From the NCBI GenBank assembly GCA_011947345.1, contig JAAVTG010000559.1, positions 248,001 to 312,000 on the forward strand: a stretch of DNA of 64,000 nt, written 5' to 3'. This stretch comes from Phytophthora quininea. Its lineage: Eukaryota > Oomycota > Peronosporomycetes > Peronosporales > Peronosporaceae. Every line of letters starts with the position of its first letter. The first letter of the stretch is position 1. Below the pieces are notes generated by a model. It had not been told where the DNA came from. It was given only the letters and a program-made list of their open reading frames with translations, and searched no databases. Position numbers and translations under genes: made by a program. Shown one piece after another: positions 32,375-42,162 of this stretch.

Positions 32375-33709
32375 CGAGTCGCGATTGTATCTTGTAGACT
32401 TTTGGCCACTGGATGAACAGTATTCGTTTTGCGTGCTATGATTGGCTGGACAATAAATTGAGGAAATAAACGTCGCATTTTTTTCGGTGTTGCTTTTTCC
32501 AATGCAACTCGGCTTCGCTGCCGGCGCATTGCCACCTGTGTGATCCAAGCAGCTTGATCACCATTGCACGAGAAAAGCAGTGCGAGAAAGCACGGTGGTG
32601 GGTTTCCCAACGGCTCCCTCAGAGCAGACGTGTCGCCGCCGCCTTTCGACAAAGTTCTCCGATTTGTTGTGACTGGAGGCCCCGCACTCATACACGCAGA
32701 CGGTGGAGGGCGAGACCGCATCGTAGAACAACTTGGCTGGAAATACGTGAAGCGGCGAGCCGGGAAATGCTCATGCCGCCTCGCACAGCACGCGGCAGCG
32801 TTCACCACGGCAACTTGCCGGTGAGGTGGTAGGTACCTCAGCAGCATCGTTCGCGGAACATTTTTTCGAACCTTTTGACGCGACCTAGATGTGCATAACC
32901 CGGGTATCTGATTACTGGCGGTGTATACAGTATACGGATTGCGCGTATAGTTGCCTTTTGCCCAGCTGCTGACAGTAACGCGAGCCAACTGGCACCGAAC
33001 GCCTCGCGCCAGGATGTGTCCCCCTGCACGAAGATCCTACGGTCAGATACCGGCGTCACCCCCAACACTGCGGACCGCGGACTGCAGGGCTGCCAGCAGC
33101 GCCACCTTCTTACCAACAAGGAAATCAGCCCATTTAGCACTGGAATTTTTACAGTTTCGTTGCTTCCTGGGCTTCAAACAAGGCCAGCAACTCCGCTCAG
33201 ACACGCTCCCCCACCCTCGACACCTGCGTGCTTCCGCCAGCCGGCCGAAACCCCTATCCAGTCGATCACATCGCCAAGGCAGCAACAGCCCCACACGACG
33301 GAATGCCAAGCGTTGACGCAGCAGCATTGATCGCCAGCTACAACTTTTTGATATCCGCCCGCACAAATTCGAAACGGGACGCTGCATACTGGAAGTCAGT
33401 CACCAACTCAGGTATACACGCCGTTGAAGGTCTTGCGTATACAAAGATCGGCCACTAGATCCAGCTGGGGCACATGGCGGCCGCTGGCTGGCGATCATTC
33501 TCCTTTCTGCTCGTCAGCACGCAGGTCTCGGTCACTCTCCGCAACCAGCTCTGCTCACTTGGTCTGCTCCTCCAAGCCGTAGACGACCTTCTTCTATATT
33601 TGGTCTCGTTTGTTCCAGATCGCAGCCGCCAGTAACAGCCGCCACCTGCCCGGCGTCTAGTCAAGAATTCACCACGGGAGGCCCACAGCGCTTCGATAGC
33701 TTCGGCAGT
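32375..33709. other. Intergenic region without a confident gene
   Basis: About 1.3 kb. Long overlapping readings exist on both strands but lack motifs, sensible starts or splice sites. It holds the promoters of the divergent RCC1-BTB and 6-TM genes. Confidence 0.45.
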
Positions 33710-34894
33710 ATGGTCGCCAAGAAAGACCTGCCACTGCTGCAACACGGCTACGCCGGCACGAGCCCCACGGCCTCGTCCGTGTCGTCCACCTACTCGCGCG
33801 TGGCGTCCGAGGAGCTCATCGTGCCCGCCGCCGACAGCGTCAACTCGGTCTACTACGGCGTGGACGCCTTCTCCCCACGCTCGTGGACTTCTACACGGTG
33901 GACCAGAAGCGCATCGTCTGGTCCTCGCGCGCGCACCGCAAGATGATGACGACGCTGTACCGCGCGTGGCACGGCAAGAACTGGAAGATCCGCTCGCTGA
34001 GCTTCTGGGCCAGTCTGTGCGCCATGGCGGCCTTCGTGCTCTTCGTCGTCGGCGTAACAGGCGAGGCCATGGTCCATAGCGCCCGCGGCTACAAGGCTGC
34101 ACGGGAGGAAGGCAACCAAGTGCACTCGACGGTGGACCTGCCGCTGTTGCTGGGCGCGCTCTTCTTCCTGGCGTATCACGCCGTCACGTACCTGGAAGTG
34201 ATCAACTGCTGCCACAACCTCGAGATCTGGCTGGACGAGTACTTCCACGGCAGCGAGCCGGTGCTGGAGCGCCAGTACGTGGGCTTCTTCCCGAGCCGTA
34301 TCGACTATTGGACGGCGGTCATGGGCATGCTGGGATCGCTGCTGTACGTGTTCGCTCGCGCCTACGTCTGGGTGCGCTCGGACTCGGACAACTTTGGCGT
34401 CGTGGACGTCAAGCGGGACGACCTCAGCCTCATCGTCGGCTACTGGGTCCCGTTCTTTGCCGGATCGTTCCTGCTGCTGCTGAGCGCTTATCTGGCCCAC
34501 GTTGAGGTCGTGCACCAGTGGTTCTCATGCCGGCTCACCACCTTGGAAACCTGGGTCACTGGTACGTGTCTGCGATATGGCGGTGTCTTGTGGATGATAA
34601 TTTTTCATTGCTGACTTTTGGATGATTCTTGCAGGCTTGAACATGATGGCCATGATCGGCTTCTTCCTGTCGTCAACGCTACAGTTCATGGATCCGTTCT
34701 CGGTGCTCTTCTCGTTCCAGGCATGTGTCGTGCCGTTTGCGTCAGGATGCATGCTGGGTCTCGGCTCCAGCGCACTCAGTCTCTTGGAGCTGGAGAACAT
34801 TCACAAGCGTCACAAGCATCCAGAGTACGGCCTCTACGAGACGGCTGTAGGCTACGGGTCCGCGGGCTACGGATCCTTCAAGCAGCACGTATGA
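33710..34894 (+). CDS. Six-transmembrane protein of unknown function
   Basis: ATG at 33710 (MVAKKDLPLLQHGY). One break near 33874 in TCCCC separates the Ser-rich N-terminus from the body; one extra C restores it. An intron from 34561 to 34634 splits the gene in phase. Six hydrophobic helices are visible: ASLCAMAAFVLFVVGVTG, LLLGALFFLAYHAVTYL, AVMGMLGSLLYVFARAYV, GYWVPFFAGSFLLLLSAYL, MMAMIGFFLSSTL and FQACVVPFASGCMLGLG. The C-terminal tail is Tyr/Gly-rich (YETAVGYGSAGYGSF). I recognise no family. It could be a small transporter or a structural membrane protein of the endomembrane system. Confidence 0.65.
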
Positions 34895-35032
34895 GCGGTA
34901 GGCATGGCTAGCCATTGAGCTGCTGGGTAGCAAGTGCGGGCCGAGAGACAGGATAATATATTGCTCTTCGTCGAATACGTTACCTTTGATCCTGTGTCTG
35001 CAAAGCCACTGTAGATGAATGCGTCGGCTCCA

Positions 35033-35785
35033 TTAACCGAGATACGCCCCTGTGAAGAGCACCTTCAGGAACTGGCCGCGGCTTTGAATATCCGCGTTCG
35101 CAGGGTACTTGTTCAACGCCGTCTCGACAACCGCCACATGTTCCTTAGCCACCTCGGCGTTCTCCTCTACTCAGCAAAATGAAGTTAGCAAAGAGGACGG
35201 CCAAAGTCACAGCAATCCAGAAAGTTGGCGCACCCGTGTTGGAGCAGAAGACCAGCAGCGCCCACAGTCCCTCCGCTTGCAGTGCCTCATTGCCTGGGTG
35301 GGTCTCCATGGCCTTCAGCACCGCCAAGATCGCGCCTTGCTCCCGTGCTAGCACCAGGTTCGGTACTACCGCAATAAGCAATTAGTTTATGTGTCTGTAG
35401 ATACGAATTCCATAGCCTCACACACCGCAGTGGAAGGCGACGTTGCGCAGAGCGTGACAGCCATCTTCCTGCACGGTGCCGTTGGAAATATTGCGTTGCA
35501 TTGCTTCCACGATGGCCTTGACAGCGCCAGCTTCTCCTGCGGCCTCCTTGCCCACAGCTGCAGTTTATCAATTAGAAAATGCGTACCAAGCCAGTCAAAA
35601 TGTGCCAACTGCCATCGCTTACGGTTGTTGAACGTCGCGTGGGAGAGCTTGGAGAAGCCCTCGGCGGCCACAAGCGGCGAGTCGCTCTGCACCATCGCGA
35701 TAGCGTCGGTCACCTCTGCAGGAACCGCCACCGCAGCCTCCTTGCCTTCCTCCTGCACGCGCGTACATGAGCGCACCACCACCAT
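35033..35785 (-). CDS. Armadillo/HEAT-like repeat protein
   Basis: Four exons with consistent phases. ATG at 35785 (MVVVRSCTRVQEEGKEA); introns lie near 35622-35557, 35425-35368 and 35240-35168. The helical repeats have the ARM pattern: ..LVAAEGFSKLSHATFNN.., AVKAIVEAMQRNISNGTVQE DGCHALRNVAF, GAILAVLKAMETHPGNEALQ AEGLWALLVF. The last exon ends LFTGAYLG. Such proteins are scaffolds, and the binding partner is unknown. At about 190 residues it is short for the family. Its start lies 111 bp from the divergent EF-hand gene, so the two probably share a promoter region. Confidence 0.65.
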
Positions 35786-35896
35786 GGCTGTCAAAGCAAC
35801 TTTCTTTCTGTCCAAAAACGAATTATTCGCCAAAATTGGATTACGCGCCAAATATCACGGAATCCATCAAATTCGTCACTTTCTCAGCAGCTAGTC
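35786..35896. promoter_or_regulatory. Short divergent promoter between armadillo-like and EF-hand genes
   Basis: 111 bp between opposite start codons. About 25-30 bp before the EF-hand ATG, CGTCACTTTCTC resembles an FPR-type element. Confidence 0.45.
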
Positions 35897-36874
35897 ATGG
35901 GGAACAAGCAGGCCAAGCCGACGTCTTCTGCGCCGTCGTCCGCGCCCCGAGCGGCCCACAGCGCCGACGAGATCGTGCCTCCTGTCGCGGCAGCTCCGGC
36001 CTCGGTCCCTTCCGTCCCGCACGCCGCGTCAGCGCCGCCCGTGCTGCCGTCGCACTCGCTCTTGGAGACCAAACTGGCCGATGTGGACGTATCCGCCATC
36101 TTCTCGCAGCACGACATGCTGGTGATGCGCAAACACCTGGCGGCGGTGCTGGGACAGCACGAGAACGACGCGGTGGTGATCCCCAAGGACGAGTTCTTTC
36201 GCTTCCTGGCGGGCGGCGACGGCAACTCGTCCAGCCTCTATGTCAACCGCCTCTACGCGATCTTTGACATGGACAAGAAGGGCCATGTACGGACTTTATT
36301 TATTTATTACAATACGTAAAGTAGAGAACTTACGGTGGGGTGTTGCTGCTTCTTAGGTGACGTTCGAGGACTTGATGAAGGGACTGTCGCTGCTGAGTCA
36401 GAAGGCTACGCGTGAGCAGAAGCTGATGTTGTCCTTCTACCTGCTGGATCCCGAGGGAACGGGCTTCATCACCAAGAAGATGACTACGGAGCTGCTACGT
36501 TCGTGTCTGGCGGAATGCAACGGTGCGTTGTGGGAATGAAGCTGCTGCTGCAGGACTCGCACTGATTTAGTTGTGATGCTTGCTATAGAGCTCGAGATTT
36601 CACTTACGGAGACGCAGCTGGCCCGCATCGTGGACAACACCTTCTTGGACGCCGACCTGGACCACAACGGTGTCATTGATTTGGCTGAGTACCAGGTACG
36701 TCGTGCTGTTCGTCATCTTTGTTGGTCCAACCTGTTGACTTTGCTTTTTCAATTGGCGTGCAGACCCTGGACGCTAAGCACCCGGGGCTGTTTGACTTCC
36801 TGACTGTGGACGCTTTCGGCGTGCTCAGCCACCTCGAGAAGGTGCACTCCATGAGCGTCACCGTTCCGCAGTAA
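35897..36874 (+). CDS. Myristoylated EF-hand calcium sensor
   Basis: MGNKQAKPTSS begins with Gly-2 and Lys/Gln context typical of N-myristoylation. A Pro/Ala-rich segment follows, then EF-hand pairs: IFDMDKKGH VTFEDLM, LLDPEGTGFITKKMTTELL and DADLDHNGVIDLAEYQ. The last is a complete Ca-binding loop. Three introns (about 36288-36357, 36522-36589, 36696-36763) join in frame; the end is TVPQ at 36874. The layout recalls calcineurin B and CBL/NCS proteins, which signal Ca2+ at membranes. The long Pro/Ala N-terminus is unusual for calcineurin B, so an oomycete-specific sensor is more likely. Confidence 0.8.
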
Positions 36875-37045
36875 GCGAGCGTCGAGTGTTTGACGCTCTG
36901 TACTTTCAAATACATGTGCAAAGCTTCAAGCGAGGCTGGCTCAGCTCGGCGTGTTTTTCCAATTACAAATTAGCAATGCATTCCTTCAAACGTGCTGCAT
37001 CGCAACGTCTTAGCTTACCATACCTAGCGCTAATAGAAGTGGCGT

Positions 37046-37854
37046 TTACTTCTTCTCGGGCAGCTTGGCGGGGGTCATGCCGGTAATGCCGTACAGAGCA
37101 ATGTACGCCTGCTGCTTCTTGATGAGGCTAGTGGAGATGGCGCTCTTCTTCATGCCAAAGCCCCACTTCTCGTCGAAAGAGACGGCGGCAGCGGGGGCAG
37201 CAGCCTTCGGGGCCGGAGCAGCCTTAGGAGCAGCAGCCTTCGGTGCAGCCGGGATGGCGGGACCAGCCACGGTCTTCTGAGGCACCTGCGAGGTCACAAG
37301 GAAATCCTGGGGCACCACAGGCTCGTTTGTCTTGGGGTCCACCGGCACGTCCTCCTTCTTGGGGGCTTCTCCTCCTCCGAGAGTTTGGGGGCGGCCGGGG
37401 CGGCCGGAGCGTCCTCCACCTTGTAGTCCTTAAAGGCAGCGATGGACTCCTCATCTTCGACCGTGATCATCATGGGCTGGCCCACCGGGATGTTCTCGGC
37501 GCCCTCGGGGATGAGGATCTTGGCCAGGAACATGTCGTCCGTGGCCTCGTAGTCCACGACGGCCTTGTCCGTCTCGATCTCGCAGACAATATCGCCGGCG
37601 TTAATGGCGTCACCTTCCTTGAGGTTCCACTTGGACATGTTGCCGGTCTCCATGGTCGGCGACAGCGCTATCGTTCATGATATTGTCAATCCCCTCGATA
37701 GTGACACACATTTTTGGCTGTTTGTCTTGCTAGACGTACAGGGCAGACCCACCACCTCGTGGTCCGGGTACGAGGCGAAGCTGCGGGCAGCGCAGGCGGC
37801 GATGCGGCGCTGGGCCGGCAGGGCGGCGCGCAGACGGAGAGCGGTGCGGAGCAT
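37046..37854 (-). CDS. Stand-alone mitochondrial lipoyl-domain protein
   Basis: Exon 1 (37854-37740) encodes a strong presequence (MLRTALRLRAALPAQRRIAA, then SFAS). The intron 37739-37668 joins in phase to LPSLSPTMETGNMSKW. A single lipoyl domain carries the lipoyl-lysine motif EIETDKAVVDYEATDDM, as in pyruvate dehydrogenase E2. A Pro/Ala/Lys linker follows, then only SFDEKWGFGMKKSAIS .. YGITGMTPAKL. There is no E3-binding motif like that of the E2 gene at 28440 and no HxxxDG catalytic domain. Total about 245 residues. It could be a degenerate protein-X/E3-binding-protein relative or an extra lipoyl carrier. One frame break near 37368 lies in a C-run. Confidence 0.75.
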
Positions 37855-38172
37855 GGTCGGGTTGTGTGGTTCGGGCGAGATGCGAAGTGAAAGTACTGCC
37901 GGGATACGCCACGACCAAGCAGCAAAATGTGCTAAAAACCTCGGGCGGGGCACTAAGGTTTTTCGCGCTTGATGGGTATTTTGCACACGGTTGTGCGCAC
38001 GAGATTGGCAGCAACATGTTGCCTCGTGTTTGGTGCTTGCAACGCAAGACCGTCGATGAAAATGGTGCTTCATTACAAAAATACTACGCCACCAAGGTGC
38101 TGCCAGACATCTCCCACGAGTTTGAACATTTTTACGAGCTGTCTGCACAGATTTCTTTAAGCTCGTCGTCCA

Positions 38173-40025
38173 TCACTCGAGCATTTCCCAGTCGCCGTCG
38201 GGTGCTTCGCCAGCGACGACGGCCGTGCTTGCGTCACTTGGCGAGCTCTTGGCGCTGCTTTCGCCTGCTGTGGCCAACGCGGCAATTGCCGAAGCAGCAT
38301 CGGTCTCGATCGCAGCCGAGAGAGGCGCCGCTTGCTTGTTGGCTCGCTTCTTCTCCCATTTCTTCTTGGTAGACGGCGGCGATTTGGGCTGCGCTGCCTC
38401 GACGTTGTTGCCACCATCGGCATCCTTCTTCGCCTTGTCCAGAATAGTTTCGTTCTGGGTGTTCTTCGGGGCACTTCCTTCGCCTCCAGCCTTGTGGGAG
38501 GAGCAGACGTATTCGACACTGACGTGGTTGAGTGTGCAGTCTCCGCGGAAGCAGCAGACAAGAGATGAAGGTCTCCCAGCGGTTGAGGTTTCGCTCCAGC
38601 GACCAGATTTGTACCTTGGACACTGAGTTCTTGAATCTGTGAGAACAGGTTGAAGGCCGCCGTAAGTTGGGATCGCGACGCTGGAACATCTTCATTCACA
38701 AAACTAAAACAAAAGCAAAGAAAATATAAAATAAATTAGTCACTGCAACAACGACAAAAGTAGAGATGCCAGAGCGCACCTCTCCTGGGTTGGAGTTGGT
38801 GGGGAAATCGTGACCGCCACCGCCGCAGTCGCTGTGGTACTTGTTTCTTCCTTCTTCTGGGCCTGAAGTTGACAACAATCAACAACGAAATGTTAGCAAA
38901 CCACCAAGGGCCTCATCGCGGCATTTCTACGAACCTCTTTTTCGCGGTTAGCCAGCTGGGTGCGATATCCTTCCAGCTCACTTTGAAATGATGCAAAAGC
39001 GGCAAGCAAATTGCGTCGTTCACTTGCATCTTCGCTGGCATTCACCGCAGCAATAGCGGCACGAGCGGCTTGTTCTTCAGCAGCCACGACCTTTTCTTCC
39101 GCAGCAGCAAGCAGTCCAACCATCTCGGTGTTCTCTTTCTTCGCGGTACTGATCTTTTCCTCAAGTTCACGGACTTTCGCGTCGTGCTCGGCTGATATTT
39201 TTTCGCCGTCTCGATCAGTTCTTTGATCTTTGCTTCACACTCGGCCAGCTTCGCCTCCTTCTCCTTGAGCTTGACAATTTGTTCGTCTAGACCAGAAACT
39301 TTCTCTCGCAACGTAGTGATTTTATCTTCACATTCCCCAAGCTCCTCGTCTTTTGTGACGACACTGGCCTGTAGCTGTTCGTTCTCTTTGGCAAAGGCAG
39401 CCATTTTCTCGCTCATATCTCGTCGTTGTTCAAAGTGCTCCGCTTCCACCTTTTGCTTGTACTGTTTGGTGGATTCCTTCAGCTTGGTCTCAAACTCTTT
39501 CGTTTTTGCTGCGCGTTCTGCTTCCAAGTCGCTCTTGTACTTCTTAGCGGCGTTGCTAAGCTGTTGCTCAAGGTCTCTATCCTTTGCGGCCAGACTCATC
39601 TTCAGCTCTAGATTCTCCGCAGTTGCTGCTTCCAGCTTGGACATCAAAGACATATTTTGATGTTCTAAGCTGCTCACTTTCACTTGCAACTTTTGCTGCA
39701 TGTCTGCAGTCACTGCCTCTACTTTTCTCTCCGCGTCCCTAGCTTTCGCCTCTGCAGCTTGCAGCTTCGACGTAAGCTCTTGCATTGCCGCAGTAGCACT
39801 TGCAGGCTCGTCACCCGCGCGTTTGCGCTTTTTCTCCGACGGAGAGTGCACTTCCGGTTCGTCTGGCTGCTGGGTGAGTTGCATCGTTTCGTCTCCTGCG
39901 AGCGAGGTATTCATACTATTGTTTTCCATTTCGTCCACGGGTATTGCATGGGCTTCTTCCGTTTCTTGAGCTTGGTGGGTTTGTTGCGCTTCCTTCGCCG
40001 CACTCTGCGAATGCGTCGAGTCCAT
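38173..40025 (-). CDS. Long coiled-coil protein, unknown function
   Basis: ATG at 40025 (MDSTHSQSAAKEAQQ). After an acidic Gln-rich start and a nuclear-localisation-like SEKKRKRAGDE comes about 250 residues of heptad coiled coil (ELTSKLQAAEAKARDAERKV .. KLAECEAKIKELIETAKK). The coil continues after a frame change near 39198, in a run of As, to ..EGYRTQLANREKE. Introns near 38935-38863 and 38790-38702 lead to a final exon (NEDVPASRSQLTAAFNLFSQ ..) with another break near 38490 and the end DGDWEMLE. It starts 64 bp after the stop of the FHA gene. It may be a nuclear structural or scaffold protein. Confidence 0.6.
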
Positions 40026-40089
40026 ACTTCACAACCACAACAACATCAGTATCCTCAACTCCATGCTTCAACATTAACCACGATCGAAC

Positions 40090-40661
40090 TTACAGCAACT
40101 CGAACTTGTAAACCATCGGCGTGACACCTAAACATGAAGATATCAATTAATGTCATGCACACCGCTCCCCTTCATCATTTCTGCTACGTTACCTGCCGGA
40201 GTCGTCCCTGGCTTGGTAAAATGCACCGTATAACCGTTGCCCAACGGAGCGGACGCCCCTTGCCGATCCGCTCCATATTCACCCAAATGCCATTGCGACT
40301 GTCGCCACAAAGTCAGCCAACCAACCTCCAGACCAATGAAAGACATGCCTGTGGTACCTATTATCTTGCAGCGTAACCTTGGGCACGCCGTTGTCGCCCA
40401 GTCCTTCCAACTTGACTGCGCAGTGCTAATATGTACCAGAATCCACTGTCAGAATGTTTTATATAAGATGAAATATGTTTTAGAAGACCGTACAATGCTG
40501 CTGATGAAGAGCTTGTTGATGACGTGGTCGCAGCGCTTGGGGTTGCGTCCGATGTTGGTTGCCGTCTTGGAGAAGTAGATGTGGTCGCTGTCCTCCGCCG
40601 GGTCCTTGGACACGAACGTGAGTCGCCCCCAGGGCTCGCCGGGCTCCTGCTCCTTCGACAT
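40090..40661 (-). CDS. Small FHA-domain protein
   Basis: Phosphothreonine-recognition module. ATG at 40661 (MSKEQEPGEPWGRLTFVSKD). Four exons join in phase. The FHA signature is complete: TATNIGRNPKRCDHVIN (GR, phosphopeptide-binding Arg), ISSIHCAVK (SxxH) and DNSRNGIWVN (N-G). The tail ends MVYKFELL. At about 130 residues it is nearly just the domain. It lies directly upstream of the coiled-coil gene, 64 bp apart on the same strand, which suggests possible co-regulation. Partner unknown. Confidence 0.8.
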
Positions 40662-40737
40662 CAGCTTTTGGCTGTAGTTCGCTGATGTAATTTGACTAGC
40701 GAGGGAGTTCGTAAACTACGGTAAATTACAGAAACAG

Positions 40738-40771
40738 CTCGCGAAGAGCACGCATTTCCGCTTCGCGAGCC
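40738..40771. repeat. GC-rich 10 bp perfect inverted repeat
   Basis: GCTCGCGAAG and CTTCGCGAGC flank a 14 bp loop. A third partial copy (GCTCGCG) follows at 40794. It sits about 77 bp upstream of the FHA start, so it may be regulatory DNA or a 3' hairpin of zeta-COP. Confidence 0.75.
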
Positions 40772-40937
40772 GGGACCCCACAACAACAGCGCGGCTCGCG
40801 ATAAAGACGGTATACATATATCCATCGTAACTTACTTCGGGCCCGGCTTCAACATGAAAGTGTTCAACGGAGTCGTGTTTTTTAAGAAGACAGGCAGAAG
40901 AGCAGGGGAGACACGATTGGGGGTGGCGTGTAGCCGT

Positions 40938-41849
40938 CTAGCTGCGGAAGGAGCGTGAAAACTGCTCGCGAGCCGAAGCGAAAGCTTGTGAAATGGTGAG
41001 TTCCGCCATCGGGACCTCGTTGTCAATGCCCTGCGAAGTGCGATGAGTGAAACAACGTACCAAACAGAGAAGTAAAAAATGAACTTACGCGCATGAGCAC
41101 ACGGTTGGAGATGGACGGCGTATCGACCTCCAAGATGATTCTGATCAAGCAAGAGCCAACATGTCAGATGAAATACAGTAAGAAGCTCAACTGATGCCGT
41201 ACCCGCCGTCGACAACCTCGTCGAACGTGAGCAGCACCAGCTCAATGTTGTCCAGCATCACATGACGGTCCATCCGTCCCCTATAGTTTCCACATAAATT
41301 TTATAGTCAATACTCGTGCACAATAGATTGTCCTGGTATAGTCAACGCACTTAAGCAGGTTGCTGACCGCGTCGAACGCCGAGTCCAGGACGGTCAGGAG
41401 GATCAACTCGTTCTCCGAGGCTGAGCCAATCACGTGCATCGTCGTGTCCGAGCCGCATCGGTAGACACTCACGATGTTCTCAATCAGGATAATGTCGGCT
41501 AGCAGTAGAATCAATATCTTCAGTATTGGCAAGACCCTGTATCTCCACAAACAGGCACCTCCTACCTTCCAGACGTGCGTTGGCGTTCTTGGTCTTGGCG
41601 TAGAGCTTCTTCTCCAGCGCGAGCTGCTCCTTCTGCGTCGGGTACGACTTGTCGTAGTACTTGGCGCACACGCGATTGCCGTCGCTGTCCAGGATAAAGA
41701 TCGCCTTGACGCTCGGAGATGAGGCCTGTCACAAGTCCCACAGAGCATTCAGACGGTTAGCATTAAGTGCAGGTATCTATAAGACATAGCAACGAGTCTA
41801 GACGCGTATAACTATCGCTGGGGCCTCTCGAGACGCGTACCTTGACCAT
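40938..41849 (-). CDS. COPZ: Coatomer subunit zeta
   Basis: Subunit of the COPI coat that forms Golgi-to-ER vesicles. Exon 1 is only ATGGTCAAG (41849-41841). Exon 2 (41725-41566) gives ASSPSVKAIFILDSDGNRVC then AKYYDKSYPTQKEQLALEKK. Further exons give ADIILIENIVSVYRCGSD then LTVLDSAFDAVSNLLK, HVMLDNIELVLLTFDEVVDG, ILEVDTPSISNRVLMR and IDNEVPMAELTISQAFASAR, stopping at 40938. The longin-type fold and the short length (about 175 residues) match the family. No frame break seen. Nearest neighbours are the FHA gene (3') and the GPCR-PIPK gene (5'). Confidence 0.9.
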
Positions 41850-42162
41850 GTTGAGCAGCTCTTTTTGGCTCGGTTTTCGCTAATGAAGGGGAAATGCTAG
41901 GTGGGGTCATGTGATTGGACAAAACTGCCTGAAGGCCTACGCCATTGGATGAAAAGAAATTTGTCCAGATGGACACCTTGGAGGACATTGCAGGAAGCTT
42001 GCCAAAAACGCTGTAATTATAAACTGATCTCCTTTCTCTTTCCTACTTACGCAGCTTTGAGGCTGTTCAGCAGCTTCGTCTTCGCTGCGTGTTGAAGACC
42101 GTCCTCCTCCTCTTGTCAACTCTGCCGGGAGTCGGTCGGTAGATTTATGCTGGACGCGACAC

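Noticed and set aside
32266..32988. 240-codon minus-strand reading upstream of the RCC1-BTB gene
   Set aside because: No motifs, starts without a supported ATG, and overlaps the first RCC1 exon in another frame.
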